From Ustilago trichophora (lineage: Eukaryota; Basidiomycota; Ustilaginomycetes; Ustilaginales; Ustilaginaceae), in assembly GCA_900323505.1 (NCBI GenBank), contig OOIN01000043.1, forward strand, positions 806,001 through 870,000: a stretch of DNA of 64,000 nucleotides, written 5' to 3'. The notes beneath the pieces are model-generated. The model had not been told where the DNA came from and ran no database searches. It saw only the letters and a program-made list of their open reading frames with translations. The number at the start of each line of letters is the position of its first letter. Positions within the stretch are counted from its first letter, which is position 1. A program made the position numbers and the translations under genes. Positions 12,075-22,588 of the stretch are shown piece by piece.

Positions 12075-12100
12075 GGGAGGGAGGGAGAGAGAGGGGGGGG
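12075..12100 (+). other. Predicted G-quadruplex motif
   Basis: Four G runs (GGG, GGG, GGG and eight Gs) separated by 1, 1 and 7 bases fit the G3+N1-7 rule. It lies about 670 bases upstream of the cla4 start, with the G-rich strand opposite to cla4 sense. Only the sequence pattern is seen; folding is inferred. Confidence 0.6.
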
Positions 12101-12247
12101 CAAGCCGAGAGGATCAATCTCTCACACAAAAGAAAGCGCGGGGCGACAACCCAGAGGTAAAGCGGAACGGTGTTGCGTTGGCGTTTGGGTCGGAGGTTGC
12201 CAGTGCAACTGCGCGCTGTCAGAGAGAGGTGGGAATTTTGTCAAGAG

Positions 12248-12290
12248 GTGCGTGCGTGTGTGCTTGGTCTTGTGTGCGTGTGTGCGTGTC
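12248..12290. repeat. Imperfect GT-rich microsatellite
   Basis: Imperfect (GT)n/(GCGT)n run in the cla4/MT-A70 spacer. Confidence 0.7.
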
Positions 12291-13044
12291 AAGCTTTGAG
12301 AAGGCGTGTCCGTGTTCTAGCGCCCGTCTGTGGGTCTGAGCCAAAGCTCGCGCTGCTCCTGAACCAGATACGCCACGAGTCTACCTCAGACAACCAAAAT
12401 TCCACACGCAGGGTCAATCTTCCTCCCGTCAACCTGTTTGCTCTACTCTAGTTTTGGCTTTGCGACCGCGTTTTCCTCTTTCTCACATTCTCTCAGAGGG
12501 ACGACAACGACACAGCTTTGATTCTGCCGTTGTCTCAAACGTTCTCAATTTCGTAAAGGACCTGTTTGTTTAGTTGTTATCCGATGTGCTCTCAGCAAGG
12601 AGACTTCGGGACTTTGAGAATGCTCGGTGCAACGCTATGTGAGCATTGTTCGGCCCACCGCCGACGACGAGTCCTCTTTGCTGCGTCTCCGCGACAGGCT
12701 GCTGGGAGCAAACACTCATCTACGTTGCCGGTTTGTGTGATAAGGCGACCCGAACGTTAAACTAGGGTCCATGCTGCAAGTGCGCGAGGCTGAGAAGCGG
12801 CGAAATGAAGCTCTAGGACCCCCCAACCCTGGATTTTTGGTGGGCCGTGCAGCAGAAGCCTCCACTGCACCGTGTAGCTCCTTGCGAAGATTTCATCAAA
12901 AGTCCTTTCTGAATACGACTTGCACTGCCTTGCCACGAGTACCCACCGAGAACACATCTTTTCAAGCCGTAGATCGCCATCTTGTCACTTGAGCCATCAC
13001 GATGCGCTTTGCATGACTTGTTATCCAGTCAGCACACGGTGAAG

Positions 13045-14949
13045 ATGGCTGTCGAGGCGCCGTTCGCTAGAGCTCGCGACCATCCTCGTTGGCGCACGCT
13101 CGTCGACCTGCCTAACCAGGCTGGAAACTCCCTGGAATCTCGACAGCAGCAACAGCAACGTCGTCATCAACTCAAGCAACAGTTCGGTCTCTCAACTTCA
13201 ACCCGTGACGGTGAGCAGCTCGACCAAGTGGCCAAAGGGACAACCTCAACTCAAGACGTCAAGGGCAAACCAAAGGCAGCACCGGGCAACTCGGCCCTAG
13301 GACCCAACTACAGTCCGCAAGAGCACACACTGCGCAACGACTACTCGCAACACTTTGTCGATACTGGTGCTGGAAAGCTACCCGGCAACGCTGTTCGAAA
13401 TCCTTCTTCAAGCTCCCGCTTTGACGAATATCCCAAGCTAAAACGCCTCGTGCAGCTCAAGGATTCGCTCGTCACCCGCGTCGCCCACCCTCCCACCTAC
13501 CTCCAGACTGACTTGAGACCGTCGCTCGAGCCCTTTCGCGATCCATCGCGCTCCGCCGATCAATTTCATCTCGGTAGCCTGATTCCTGTCAAGTATGACG
13601 TCGTGCTCATCGACCCTCCGCTAGAGGCTTACGAGTGGGAGGCAACGCCGACGGCTTCCACTTCGGCAAGTCCGCTCGACCGAAAATGCACCGGCGCTGC
13701 CTCAACTTGGACTTGGGAAGAGATTGCCTCGCTACCTGTTCCGCAGCTCGCAGCAAAGGAGAGCTTCGTCTTCCTCTGGGTCGGCTCGGGGGCTGGAGAT
13801 GGACTCGAACGAGGCAGGGAGGTGCTGGCCCGATGGGGATACAGAAGGTGCGAAGACATTGTCTGCATTCGCACCAATCCACAGGCCGATCCCACCGCAA
13901 CAGGCAGTCAGCAACCCTCGTCAAGCTCGGCATTTACAAGATCTAGCCAACATTGCTTAATGGGTATCCGAGGAACCGTTCGCCGATCTACTGACGCACG
14001 CTTTGTGCACTGCAACATTGATACCGACGTCATCCTTTGGCCAGGGCCTATCGACGAGGGCGGACATCACTCTACACAAGGGCAGGATTCCAGTTCCGAG
14101 GAGCCGTCGCGCAGGCTGCCTGACATGGTGAGCAAACCGCCAGAGCTCTATCAGATCATCGAAAACTTCTGCCTTGGTACTAGGCGTCTGGAACTGTTCG
14201 GTCGCAATCGAAACCTTCGCCGCGGATGGCTCACCATCGGACTTGAGGTAGGGCCCGGCGCCCCTAATTGGCCGACGGACGACAAAGTAGCTTTACCGAG
14301 CACGGGAATGCCCGTGCTAGAGGAGAATGGCATCGACGAGCATTTGCAATTGCATCTCGAGCACCTGCAGCACCCTCGACCGTACAACAAGGCCGAATAC
14401 GACGCCAACTTTGGAGTTGACCGTCCCGGATGCGACCTACGTGATCGATCCAATCTTGTCCCCTATGTTGAAGAAATTGATCAACTGCGACCCAAGTCGC
14501 CTCCGCCGCGAGGTGGGAACGACACTTTGGCTCGGAACGGCAACGCGCGATACCGAGCGCAGCCGCAGCACACTCCCAATAGCGGACCGTACCAGCATAT
14601 TCAGCAGGGAACCGTGATGCCCAGCGGTCTCAGTAGCAATCCAGCGCTTCGAAACGTGCAGCAGCCTCCTCATTCGGAACATCCGACAATGCAGGCATAT
14701 GGCGCCATGACTCCGTCGGCTCTTCCGATTGGACTAGATTACCCCCTTTCAAACGCCCATCAGATGCGGGCTGCTCCTGGCGGTGCTGGATTGTCAGGAT
14801 TGGGTGCAGGCGGAGCAAGAACAGTCAGCGTTCCAAGTGGCAGCGACACGCTCAGCGGACCACAGGCGAGTGTTCTCAAGGCCAAAGCAATTGCGGAAGC
14901 AGCAGCTGCAGCTTCGGCACACGCTTCCGACAATTCACCCCAGTCCTGA
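13045..14949 (+). CDS. METTL14/Kar4-like MT-A70 family protein
   Basis: 634-aa protein from the ATG at 13045. The open frame extends upstream to 12982 but only with a TTG, so the first ATG with a purine at -3 was chosen. The MT-A70 methyltransferase fold spans about residues 170-420. It has VVLIDPPLEAY near residue 187-197, SFVFLWVGSG, HCLMGIRGTVRRSTDARF near 303, FCLGTRRLELFGRNRNLRRGW, and GLEVGPGA. The catalytic DPPW of METTL3/Ime4 is DPPL here, as in the non-catalytic METTL14/Kar4 branch (EPPL in animals), and the gate loop matches METTL14. Family knowledge gives a role as partner of an Ime4/METTL3 enzyme in mRNA m6A writing, or as a Kar4-type regulator of mating and meiosis. The C-terminal 200 residues are Gln/Pro/Gly/Ala-rich and probably disordered. 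Which of the two roles applies cannot be told from sequence. Confidence 0.85.
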   Translation: MAVEAPFARARDHPRWRTLVDLPNQAGNSLESRQQQQQRRHQLKQQFGLSTSTRDGEQLDQVAKGTTSTQDVKGKPKAAPGNSALGPNYSPQEHTLRNDYSQHFVDTGAGKLPGNAVRNPSSSSRFDEYPKLKRLVQLKDSLVTRVAHPPTYLQTDLRPSLEPFRDPSRSADQFHLGSLIPVKYDVVLIDPPLEAYEWEATPTASTSASPLDRKCTGAASTWTWEEIASLPVPQLAAKESFVFLWVGSGAGDGLERGREVLARWGYRRCEDIVCIRTNPQADPTATGSQQPSSSSAFTRSSQHCLMGIRGTVRRSTDARFVHCNIDTDVILWPGPIDEGGHHSTQGQDSSSEEPSRRLPDMVSKPPELYQIIENFCLGTRRLELFGRNRNLRRGWLTIGLEVGPGAPNWPTDDKVALPSTGMPVLEENGIDEHLQLHLEHLQHPRPYNKAEYDANFGVDRPGCDLRDRSNLVPYVEEIDQLRPKSPPPRGGNDTLARNGNARYRAQPQHTPNSGPYQHIQQGTVMPSGLSSNPALRNVQQPPHSEHPTMQAYGAMTPSALPIGLDYPLSNAHQMRAAPGGAGLSGLGAGGARTVSVPSGSDTLSGPQASVLKAKAIAEAAAAASAHASDNSPQS

Positions 14950-15747
14950 CGGCGAACTTCCTTTCGTTCTGCATTCGTGTCCGGAAGATTCCTTTATTTG
15001 TATTCATCCTCTCGATCCGCAATCGTATGCATTTACTCGATAGATGGACGCCACTTGGCCGGCTGAGCAAGGCTGAGCCAGCTTGGTTCTGAGCAGTTCA
15101 CATGCAGCATGAGGCGGCTTAGCAAGCACAAGTGCTGAGTGTGTCTTCATCGGACATCGGCTTCGCCGCACATTTTGATTGAGCGTCCGTGTGTCCTCTA
15201 GCCCGACGATGTCTTCGAGTTGAACAGGCTTCTTCATGCCACCGTTTATCCTACCTGCCCGCTCATCGAGTTCGTGGATTCCCCTAGTGCCAAACGGGAT
15301 CGCCCTGAACGCCGCAAAGCAACCATCGAGTCTCTAGTACAGCCCAGTTCCGATATCTGGCAGGGACGTCAATTTGAGCATCACAAGACTTGATCCATTG
15401 GCAGGGACACTGACGAGGGTCTTTGCCTTGATCTGGCAATGCGCAAGCAAGTCCAGCAAGACCAAAGTCACCAATGTAGCTCTTAATTGCCCTATCATCA
15501 AATGAACCTCAATTTCCTCCAACAATGAAAGGCATTTGGAAGATGAATTCGTTCCCGTTTCACTGTCCAAATGTTGCCTGGCACTTGAGCTGCGGTCCTG
15601 CAAAATCACTGCCTCACACAAGACCGTCACACATCGCTTGCAAGATCAAAGAAAGAAGGACAGTATTTCAAAGAGGTACAAAGCAAGCGAAAGGAGCCTT
15701 CGTTACAAGAACAGTATCTCCTTCGTCCTGCCAGGGCGAGGTGGGTA
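14950..15747. other. Convergent 3' region between MT-A70 gene and cac2
   Basis: About 800 bases between converging genes. No convincing gene is seen; presumed 3' untranslated regions. Confidence 0.45.
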
Positions 15748-18582
15748 TCAAGAGCCAAGTGGGCGCTCCAGGGTGAGCGCAATCCTGCGTTTCTTCTTCG
15801 GTGCCTCAGCGTCGCTTGCTGCAGGTGGCGAGCCGGCTTTGCTTGCCGCTGCTGGTTGGGCAGGCATGGCCAAACCAAGTCCGGAATTTCCTGATCCTGG
15901 CGCAGAAGCAATAGCAGAGGCATACGCTTCGGCAGCCGAGCCTATCGCCGGACTAGCACTGGGTGCAGGTGCAAGCGTGGAAGGAGTGACCATCTTGGGA
16001 GTGTTGGGAGCCGATCCGGTCGATTTGCCCTCTGCAATCTGAGCAGGTGCCGGAACGCCCGGCGCGGGTGCCTTGAGTGCGGGTTGTGCGGAAAACGCGT
16101 ATGGAACGCCAAGCTCGGCGTAGTCAAAGACGACCACGGAGCAGTAGCCGTCAGTAGAAGACATCATGAGCGTCTGACCGTCCGGTGACCAGGTGAGATC
16201 GGTAAAGCTGGCATAGTGCATGTTGCTGAAGCAGCAAATGGGACCGGTCTGCTGTGTGTCGTAGATCCAGACGCTGTCCTGGGTGGCGACGGCGTAAACC
16301 ATACGGTATGGCAAGCCAATGACGCTGATGCCGCGCGGTGGTGAGCGAGCGTCTTGGCGCGAGACCAGCGGCGATGCCTTTCCTGGCTGTGATGGAGATG
16401 CGGAAGGAGCTGCCGAATCAAGCGGAGGGGAGAAGGCTGCAGTAGGAGTCTCTGTGCGGAGTGAGACAGTCTTTTGCTTGCCTGCCTCGAGCGGAATGGT
16501 TGGGTGAGGGGCGATGCCTTCATCGTCTTCAGCTGCAGTTGAGCCTGAGGTAGCGCAGGGCGTCTTGCGTAACTCGTACAGGATCGGAGAAAAGCGCACG
16601 ACCAGCGTTGCCGTCTTGTGCCCAGGCAGAACGGCGATGGGAGCATTGGAACGAGCAAGGTTGCCTCGAGCATACAGGTAGACGGCGCTCTTGTTGGCGG
16701 GACCTGCCTGAGGACTAGCTGAAGGGCCAGCAGCCGGTGTGCTGAGTGTGGCTGGACTCTTCCTTGGCGAAAGGTTGACGGTGGGAGATGCAGGCGGCGG
16801 TGGTGGGTCAAAGAGACCACTTGGGGTCACAAGCAATCCGCCATCGGGACTGAAGGAAAGACGACGGAAGAAGCCACTGAAGTTCTCATCTCCATACAAG
16901 CGCATAGAGGCCTTGGCCAAGGGACCTCCAAGACCAGAAGCGGCTGCGGCTTGCATGCGCTGCTTTGGTGATGGCGGGGCTCGGATGGCGGGCAGCGGCG
17001 GAATGGGCGAAGGCGACCGGATGCTGCGAGTACGAGAAGCTGAACGGCTAACACTGCCGCCCCTGCGTCCAGCGTCGCTCGCAGCGGCACCTCCAGTAAC
17101 AGTCAGACCGTGCTCGGTGGAACTCGTGCCCGGCTTGACGCCATGCGATGCGGCAAGAGTTGAAGCAGGTGCCAACGAGGTTGTGCTTGTGGGAGGTGAT
17201 CCTACATCAAAGTTGCTGCCGCTGAAGCTGGATCGGCGGCTTGGCGTGGTTTGTGGTGGGTTCATGGCATGTGCATTGACGGCTGCGCTGTTGGTGGAGA
17301 ACGGACTTGGCGGTACCGAGGCAGCAGGTGTGGGTGTACTGGCGCGTCCTGCTGCAGGTGCAACGGCCGCAGAGGATGTGGAAGCTACTGAAGGCACGGC
17401 AGCAGAGGGGGTGCTCGCCCTGGCTACGGCAGCACTGGCATGCGAAGGATCGATGGGTGTGCTACTGCGCTTGGATCGGCCCCGGAGACTGGCGACGAAG
17501 CTCTCCCTCGCTCCTTCTCCATCGCTGGCCTGGCTAGCATGGCTGCTGGTGCGCCTCGGCAACGAAGGCTTGGAGTAGTGTTGGTCCCAGACGAAGCCAC
17601 CGGAGCTACCATTCCTGCGGTGCAGATCCAGCTTGGCGTTCTTGCTGACCAGCTGCGATGAAGTGATGGCGGCATCCGAGATGCTGCCGCTTGCGTGTCC
17701 GTCACGGTCGCGATCATGTCGCCGTGTTTGCAGGTTGTGCACATGGACAGTACGGTCGCTGCTCTGAGTGGCGATGTACTCGTTGAGTGGATCCCACGCA
17801 ATGCCTTGGACATAGTGGTTGTGCTCCGAGATTTCACGGATGACGTGGCCGTCCTGTACGTTGATGATGCGAGCGACAAAGTCGGTGCCACCCACTGCCA
17901 GTGTCTCGCCATTGGGACTCCAGGCCATGTCGTAAAGCTCCTGCTGGGTAGCGCGGCACATGAGCTTGACTCGCCAAAACTCTTTTTCGAACTGGCTCTC
18001 GCCTTCGAGGGTGGACGTGACGTCACCGAAGCCAGGTTTGCTGCGGTCGCTTGGCACCCAGAAGAGAACGTTGCCGTCGTCTCCGGCGGTTGCTAGCAAT
18101 TCGCCCTTGGGACAGAAGCGCACGACATTGACGACACCCGAGTGTCTTTGAAGCGTGGCGAGATACTCGACGCGGGGAGGATGCGGTGCTACAAGGCTGG
18201 AGCCCGAAACAGCGGCTGCACTTGCCATTGCCGCCGGAGAAGGGATGTTGGGATGAACCATCCAGATGCGCGCATTGTTGTCACCACCCGCAGTAGCCAG
18301 CCTCCAGCTCTGGCCTCCCGCCATGACAGGTGGGTGGCTAAGCTTGGACGAAGAAGGTACGGGCGCAGAGGCGGACGCCTGTGTCGAGGATGTTGAAGTC
18401 ATGGCAGCAGCAGCGGAAGAGTCGAGCTCCGACAGACCTTTGCCAGGTGCCATGCCGGCAGCCTGACCCATGTTGTGGTCGAGCACGCGCCTTAGATGGT
18501 TGGCAGGGATGGGCTGAAAGGAGCAGCTGTAGATTGGCTGGGTGTCGTGCCACCGAATCTCGAAGGTGACGGAACGAACCAT
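15748..18582 (-). CDS. cac2: CAF-1 chromatin assembly factor subunit Cac2 (p60), WD40
   Basis: Uninterrupted 944-aa protein from an ATG at 18582. The N-terminus RSVTFEIRWHDTQPIYSCSF is typical of the Cac2/CHAF1B family. WD repeats follow: WRLATAGGDNNARIW, LLATAGDDGNVLFW, LAVGGTDFVARI, YIATQSSDRTVHVHN, and late blades near VWIYDTQQ and LTWSPDGQTLMMSSTDGYCSVV. A segment FFRRLSFSPDGGLLVTPSGLF matches the B-like region of CHAF1B. Cac2 is the middle subunit of CAF-1, which deposits H3-H4 behind replication forks in the nucleus. Two long Ser/Ala/Pro-rich linkers (about residues 330-560, and after the seventh blade) make it longer than yeast Cac2 (about 470 aa). It converges on the MT-A70 gene. Confidence 0.9.
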   Translation of the reverse strand: MVRSVTFEIRWHDTQPIYSCSFQPIPANHLRRVLDHNMGQAAGMAPGKGLSELDSSAAAAMTSTSSTQASASAPVPSSSKLSHPPVMAGGQSWRLATAGGDNNARIWMVHPNIPSPAAMASAAAVSGSSLVAPHPPRVEYLATLQRHSGVVNVVRFCPKGELLATAGDDGNVLFWVPSDRSKPGFGDVTSTLEGESQFEKEFWRVKLMCRATQQELYDMAWSPNGETLAVGGTDFVARIINVQDGHVIREISEHNHYVQGIAWDPLNEYIATQSSDRTVHVHNLQTRRHDRDRDGHASGSISDAAITSSQLVSKNAKLDLHRRNGSSGGFVWDQHYSKPSLPRRTSSHASQASDGEGARESFVASLRGRSKRSSTPIDPSHASAAVARASTPSAAVPSVASTSSAAVAPAAGRASTPTPAASVPPSPFSTNSAAVNAHAMNPPQTTPSRRSSFSGSNFDVGSPPTSTTSLAPASTLAASHGVKPGTSSTEHGLTVTGGAAASDAGRRGGSVSRSASRTRSIRSPSPIPPLPAIRAPPSPKQRMQAAAASGLGGPLAKASMRLYGDENFSGFFRRLSFSPDGGLLVTPSGLFDPPPPPASPTVNLSPRKSPATLSTPAAGPSASPQAGPANKSAVYLYARGNLARSNAPIAVLPGHKTATLVVRFSPILYELRKTPCATSGSTAAEDDEGIAPHPTIPLEAGKQKTVSLRTETPTAAFSPPLDSAAPSASPSQPGKASPLVSRQDARSPPRGISVIGLPYRMVYAVATQDSVWIYDTQQTGPICCFSNMHYASFTDLTWSPDGQTLMMSSTDGYCSVVVFDYAELGVPYAFSAQPALKAPAPGVPAPAQIAEGKSTGSAPNTPKMVTPSTLAPAPSASPAIGSAAEAYASAIASAPGSGNSGLGLAMPAQPAAASKAGSPPAASDAEAPKKKRRIALTLERPLGS

Positions 18583-20974
18583 GGTTGCGAGCTTCTTCTA
18601 CGAGTCTGCTGTAGTGACAGAATTGACTGGAAGATGCAATTGGTGATTTCTGCTGCTTCCCGGATTGATTGAACTCCAGACCTGGGACGGAGAAGGGACT
18701 TGTGGGAGACGCCGGGTGGGAGGTCTTGAAGGCTCTCCGTGAGGAGATTCGGAGGGGAGCTGGACTGCTGTCGGATGATATTGAGAAGCACTTCGAGTTT
18801 GGGCTTCACTGTCGAGTCGTGCTTAGTCTTTGAGCAGATTTGGTCGGACAAGTGTCGCGAACGGCAGTGCCATAGATATGGTGAGGAATGAAGACAAGAA
18901 ATGAAACCCGGATGTCAAGCCTGCACACGGGGAGCTAGGCGCTGCAATCGGCCTCGATTGGGTAGCAATTGGGCGTTTAGTGATGAAGGGAAGTGAGATC
19001 AAGTTGGGCTAGGACAGGACGGTCCGATGATGCAGTCCAAGAGAGAGTCGTGCCGATGTCTCGTGGCGAAGCGGAGCTCTTTCGCAGTAGGTACAGATGA
19101 TGGGGTGTATCAGGAAGGGTGTTAGCGATGTGATGGAGGAAGTGGGTGTCTTTGAAGGTAACGGTGACAGTGACGAGCTGGCAGGGGATGTTGTACGGTG
19201 TTGAGGTTAGCCAGGCTATGTGTGCGAGAATTTTGAGGCTGAGAGCGGCTTTGACAATTTCCACAACGCGAGCTTTCGCGCCGTTGAGCCTCTCCAACTC
19301 TTTCAGAGTGTAAATTTTGGAGAGGGTGTGGTCGAGCCACGGTCAAAGCCAAAGAAGCTCCTCGGTTGGCGTTGGTGACAAATTTCAGAGTCAGGAAAGG
19401 AAGAAAAATAGAAATTGGCCATCACACTCCTCAACTCGTATGACTTGCGGAGACTCGAGCAGCCAGTGACGATGAACTGAAGCGGCAGACCTTATCTGTG
19501 CTTAGCGTGTAAGAAGCGGTGCAGAAGGAAGCGTGGAGATCTGCTAGGAAAAGCACCGAAGAATCCAACACTGTCCAAGAAAAAGGCCACCGCTGTATAA
19601 TCACATCGGCAAAGGCGCAGCGGAATCCAAAGACGAGCTGATGAATGCAATCCAGCGCAGCGAGCGAGACCTTTTGGCGTGGTGAGTAAACGAAACTCAG
19701 CTCAGCAACAAAAGCGAGGAGACGCGGGATGGTCACCACCACACTCAAGGCCGTGAGAACATATCAATCAGCCCATCGGCACCGACACACCAGATGCGCC
19801 AACCCCACCTCCTTAACTAGTAAAAGTAAGGTTGGTAGCCGACCTTTATGAGCATTCTCTTCAGACTTATCCTCAGTCGGCTGGGAGGCTCGATGAAATG
19901 GGAAAAGTCGACATCAGAACCAAATTGACAATGCGAACCGATGCGATCCTCGGCTTTGCTTGATTCGCCTTGTATGTTCACTTGGATCGGTCATATTTTC
20001 AACCTGTACACTCTGCATGCGTCGGCCTTCTCTGTCGGCTACATCTTGGAATGGATTAGATGCGCCTGACTCGTGCTCGACGAACTTTCTCTCCTTTCGG
20101 CCGTTTCGGGACGTCGCAGATGCGAGATGTCCCGCCCTCTCTACCTTCCGTCTACTTCAGTTCGTTACAGAAATCGAGCAGCCGAGGATACCACGCCGTG
20201 CATCGGGCCTGCTTATCTGGTGGCTTGACTGTCTTGGCTTCATCATGATTCGGCACTCACCTCTACCTCGCCAGTCGTACGTGCGAGGAGCTGGCACAGG
20301 AAGGCCTTGGAGTTCCAGTACACTGATGCTGCTTTGGCAGGTTTCATTCCGACGTCCGCTCTTACGACCGTCATGCTGAGACCTTTGCGTTGGAAATCTT
20401 CGACATTTCTTGGTCCATTTTTGGTGACTGGATTAAAGTGCCCCTTTTTTTCGCCCTTCACCTCCTTGCGTCGAGATTTTTCTGGACTTCTGATCAACAC
20501 CATTTAGCAGAATCCAGGGTTCTCTTCCTTTTTTCTCTCTTCTTTCCCGGCAACGCTCGGACCACTACCGCCTCTCTTTGGATCCCACCGTATGCTCCGG
20601 CGAGAGCACTCTGCACGACAGTTTCACCGAATTCCCAGACAGGGAAGAGCGCATGCCAAGCAGGAGCTTGACGTGTCCGAGAACGTAGCGTCCGTTGCTT
20701 GCGGACAAGCATGAGGACCGGATTCCGGATCATCTCGAACAGCAGATCGGGTTCACAGAGACGCGTCGCGTAAAGCCCTCGCTGGAGACACGCTATTTCA
20801 GGCCCTCACGATGTGCGAACAGCCGATCTTACACTTCACGCTCCACACTTCAGTCTGGCTAGACCGACTCACCTGCCCACGAATGCAAGCACAAGGACGA
20901 CAGAGCAAAGAGTCAAAGAGAGCAGCGCAGCGGGCTGCCGGGGATAGATTGCTCGCGACGTTCTGATTGCCGAA
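18583..20974. other. 2.4-kb spacer between cac2 and sen2
   Basis: Upstream of cac2 and downstream of sen2, both on the minus strand. The several 60-140-codon open frames carry no recognisable motif, overlap on both strands and lack conserved splice linkage. No tRNA or known snRNA signature was found by eye. It may contain the cac2 promoter and an unrecognised non-coding transcript. Confidence 0.4.
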
Positions 20975-22588
20975 TTATGGCTTCATCCTAGCTGGGACCC
21001 ATCGTCGTATGGCCACCTCCTTGACCGCATAGCTTTTTCCTGAACGCAAAGATGCGAAGAAGGCCTCGGGCGTGGCGAGTGCTTCTGGCTCGCATCGCTT
21101 CAGCGACGGTACAAACACATGCGCCAAAATCAACGTCTTGAGTACCTGGCTCTGCACACGGTTGACCGTGCTGAACCAGGTCCAGTCCTTTCGGCCGGCA
21201 TTCGGATGCGGCGGAAATGGACTCGACCGCTCGTCTTCAGCATCTTCGTACGACGGGATCACGACGACGGCAAATTCGGCGTGCGAGAATACGGGTCCTC
21301 GTTTGTACAGCAGTAAGTCTGCGCAGAACTTGATGCCCGTCTTAACTACCCATCCCAGCGATCGGAAGTGGTGGTATGCAACGTAGTTGATCAGGAATGG
21401 GTTGTCCGGGCGTGCGTAGAGCTTTTGTAAGTATCGTTCGGCCAGACCTCGGTCGCGTAAGTCAAGCAGCGCATGTGGCAAGCTAGATTGCAGACACGAT
21501 GCGTAGAAATCGCCGAGAGTCAGGAGGTCGGCAGCACTCGCACTATCGCCTGTACGGATGCTGAGACAGCCAAACATGGCAGAGAGGAAGAAAGCTTCCA
21601 CCAGCGAGAGCTGCATTCGCTCAACGTCGACGACATCAATGTCGGCTATGTCGTCAGTGTCCGTCGGCATCGCTCCATCGCCATCTGTCGCTGTTGCTTG
21701 CGCCACCTGCGACGCTGCTCCGCTTGTTTCGTCTGACTGCGCTGCCTTTCGTGCCTGACTAGCCTTGACCTCCTCGGCAAAGTATTTGAGACCCTTGATA
21801 CGGGCTACACCTGGGATGATGTCGGGAACTTCTTCCTGTCCTGTCCAGAGTCCCTGTGCCCCGACCTCTGATGCATCTTGACCGGCAGCATCCTCGTCGT
21901 CAAGCTGCTCCTCCACCTGCCTTTCGATATCCGCCATCAACCGGTCGTGCGACGCACCGGGCGCACGGTCCGCTTCGGTGATCTCGCCTCCGAGTGCCAA
22001 GATACCGTCTGGAAGCTGCTGGCCTGCACGCACTGCCGCTCTCGCTCGCTCAATCTTGAGCGCCTTTCGTTCCTCCCTCCTCTGCTGCGTCAGCTGTTCG
22101 GCTGTCATACGGCCTTTGCGCAAAGCGTCGATCTCGTTGACCTTGCGCTGGCGCCATGTGGGCTCGGATCGCGACAAATTACCCTTGCCAAAGAAGCCTC
22201 GTTGCCATAATAGCCTGATGCCTTCGTCAAGATCTTCTACCCAAATGGTCTGCAAGTCTCGATCGTAATACACGGAGACCTTTTCCTTTCCTTTCTGAAC
22301 ATCGGAGGCGGCGCTCCTTGATGTGCTTGCGGGCGAGTAGTAGCCCAGTGTCAAGAGTGTGCAGAAGGTCGACCACATGCTTCTTTCAGCGGTGCTGCTT
22401 TGCGAAGCTACAGCTTGGCCTGCGACGTCGAGCGCCACCGGGATAGGTCTCGCGTAGAGCTGATTCTTCTGCGCCGTCGCTTTCTTTCCTGCGCCAGTTA
22501 CACGAGGTGCTGCGACCTTGGCGCCCGCTTTGGACGACTCGGCTGCATTGTTGTAGGACCAGCCGGTGGTGTTTCTTTGCCTCGGCAT
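20975..22588 (-). CDS. sen2: tRNA-splicing endonuclease subunit Sen2
   Basis: Uninterrupted 537-aa protein from an ATG at 22588. Sen2 is the catalytic subunit that cuts the 5' splice site of intron-containing pre-tRNAs within the Sen2-Sen15-Sen34-Sen54 complex. The C-terminal nuclease domain (about residues 385-535) has YVAYHHFRSLGWVVKTGIKF and then LLYKRGPVFSHAEFAV, carrying the catalytic Tyr and His (about 433 and 441). The catalytic Lys is in QSQVLKTLILAHV (about 484), so the triad is complete. The N-terminal part has the family segment YDRDLQTIWVEDLDEGIRLLWQRGFFGKG. The middle 200 residues are acidic and variable. It is divergent from isd11 with 442 bases between start codons. An intron-containing tRNA, its class of substrate, lies 12 kb away. 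Confidence 0.92.
   Translation of the reverse strand: MPRQRNTTGWSYNNAAESSKAGAKVAAPRVTGAGKKATAQKNQLYARPIPVALDVAGQAVASQSSTAERSMWSTFCTLLTLGYYSPASTSRSAASDVQKGKEKVSVYYDRDLQTIWVEDLDEGIRLLWQRGFFGKGNLSRSEPTWRQRKVNEIDALRKGRMTAEQLTQQRREERKALKIERARAAVRAGQQLPDGILALGGEITEADRAPGASHDRLMADIERQVEEQLDDEDAAGQDASEVGAQGLWTGQEEVPDIIPGVARIKGLKYFAEEVKASQARKAAQSDETSGAASQVAQATATDGDGAMPTDTDDIADIDVVDVERMQLSLVEAFFLSAMFGCLSIRTGDSASAADLLTLGDFYASCLQSSLPHALLDLRDRGLAERYLQKLYARPDNPFLINYVAYHHFRSLGWVVKTGIKFCADLLLYKRGPVFSHAEFAVVVIPSYEDAEDERSSPFPPHPNAGRKDWTWFSTVNRVQSQVLKTLILAHVFVPSLKRCEPEALATPEAFFASLRSGKSYAVKEVAIRRWVPARMKP

Larger units (their letters stand above)
11403..13044. promoter_or_regulatory. Divergent promoter region of cla4 and the MT-A70 gene
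   Basis: A 1.6-kb spacer between two divergently transcribed genes. It holds a G-run cluster (12075-12100) and a GT-rich stretch (about 12248-12290) but no supportable gene. The pyrimidine-rich sense-strand segments near cla4 suggest a long 5' leader. Confidence 0.5.

Noticed and set aside
12982..13044. Upstream start of the MT-A70 frame, and likewise the extended starts of erg1 (30541) and cue3 (34970).
   Set aside because: These begin at TTG or GTG; ordinary ATGs in good context lie downstream and match family N-termini.
19431..20671. Several 60-140-codon open frames between cac2 and sen2.
   Set aside because: No conserved motifs, overlapping in several frames and on both strands, no consistent splice model.
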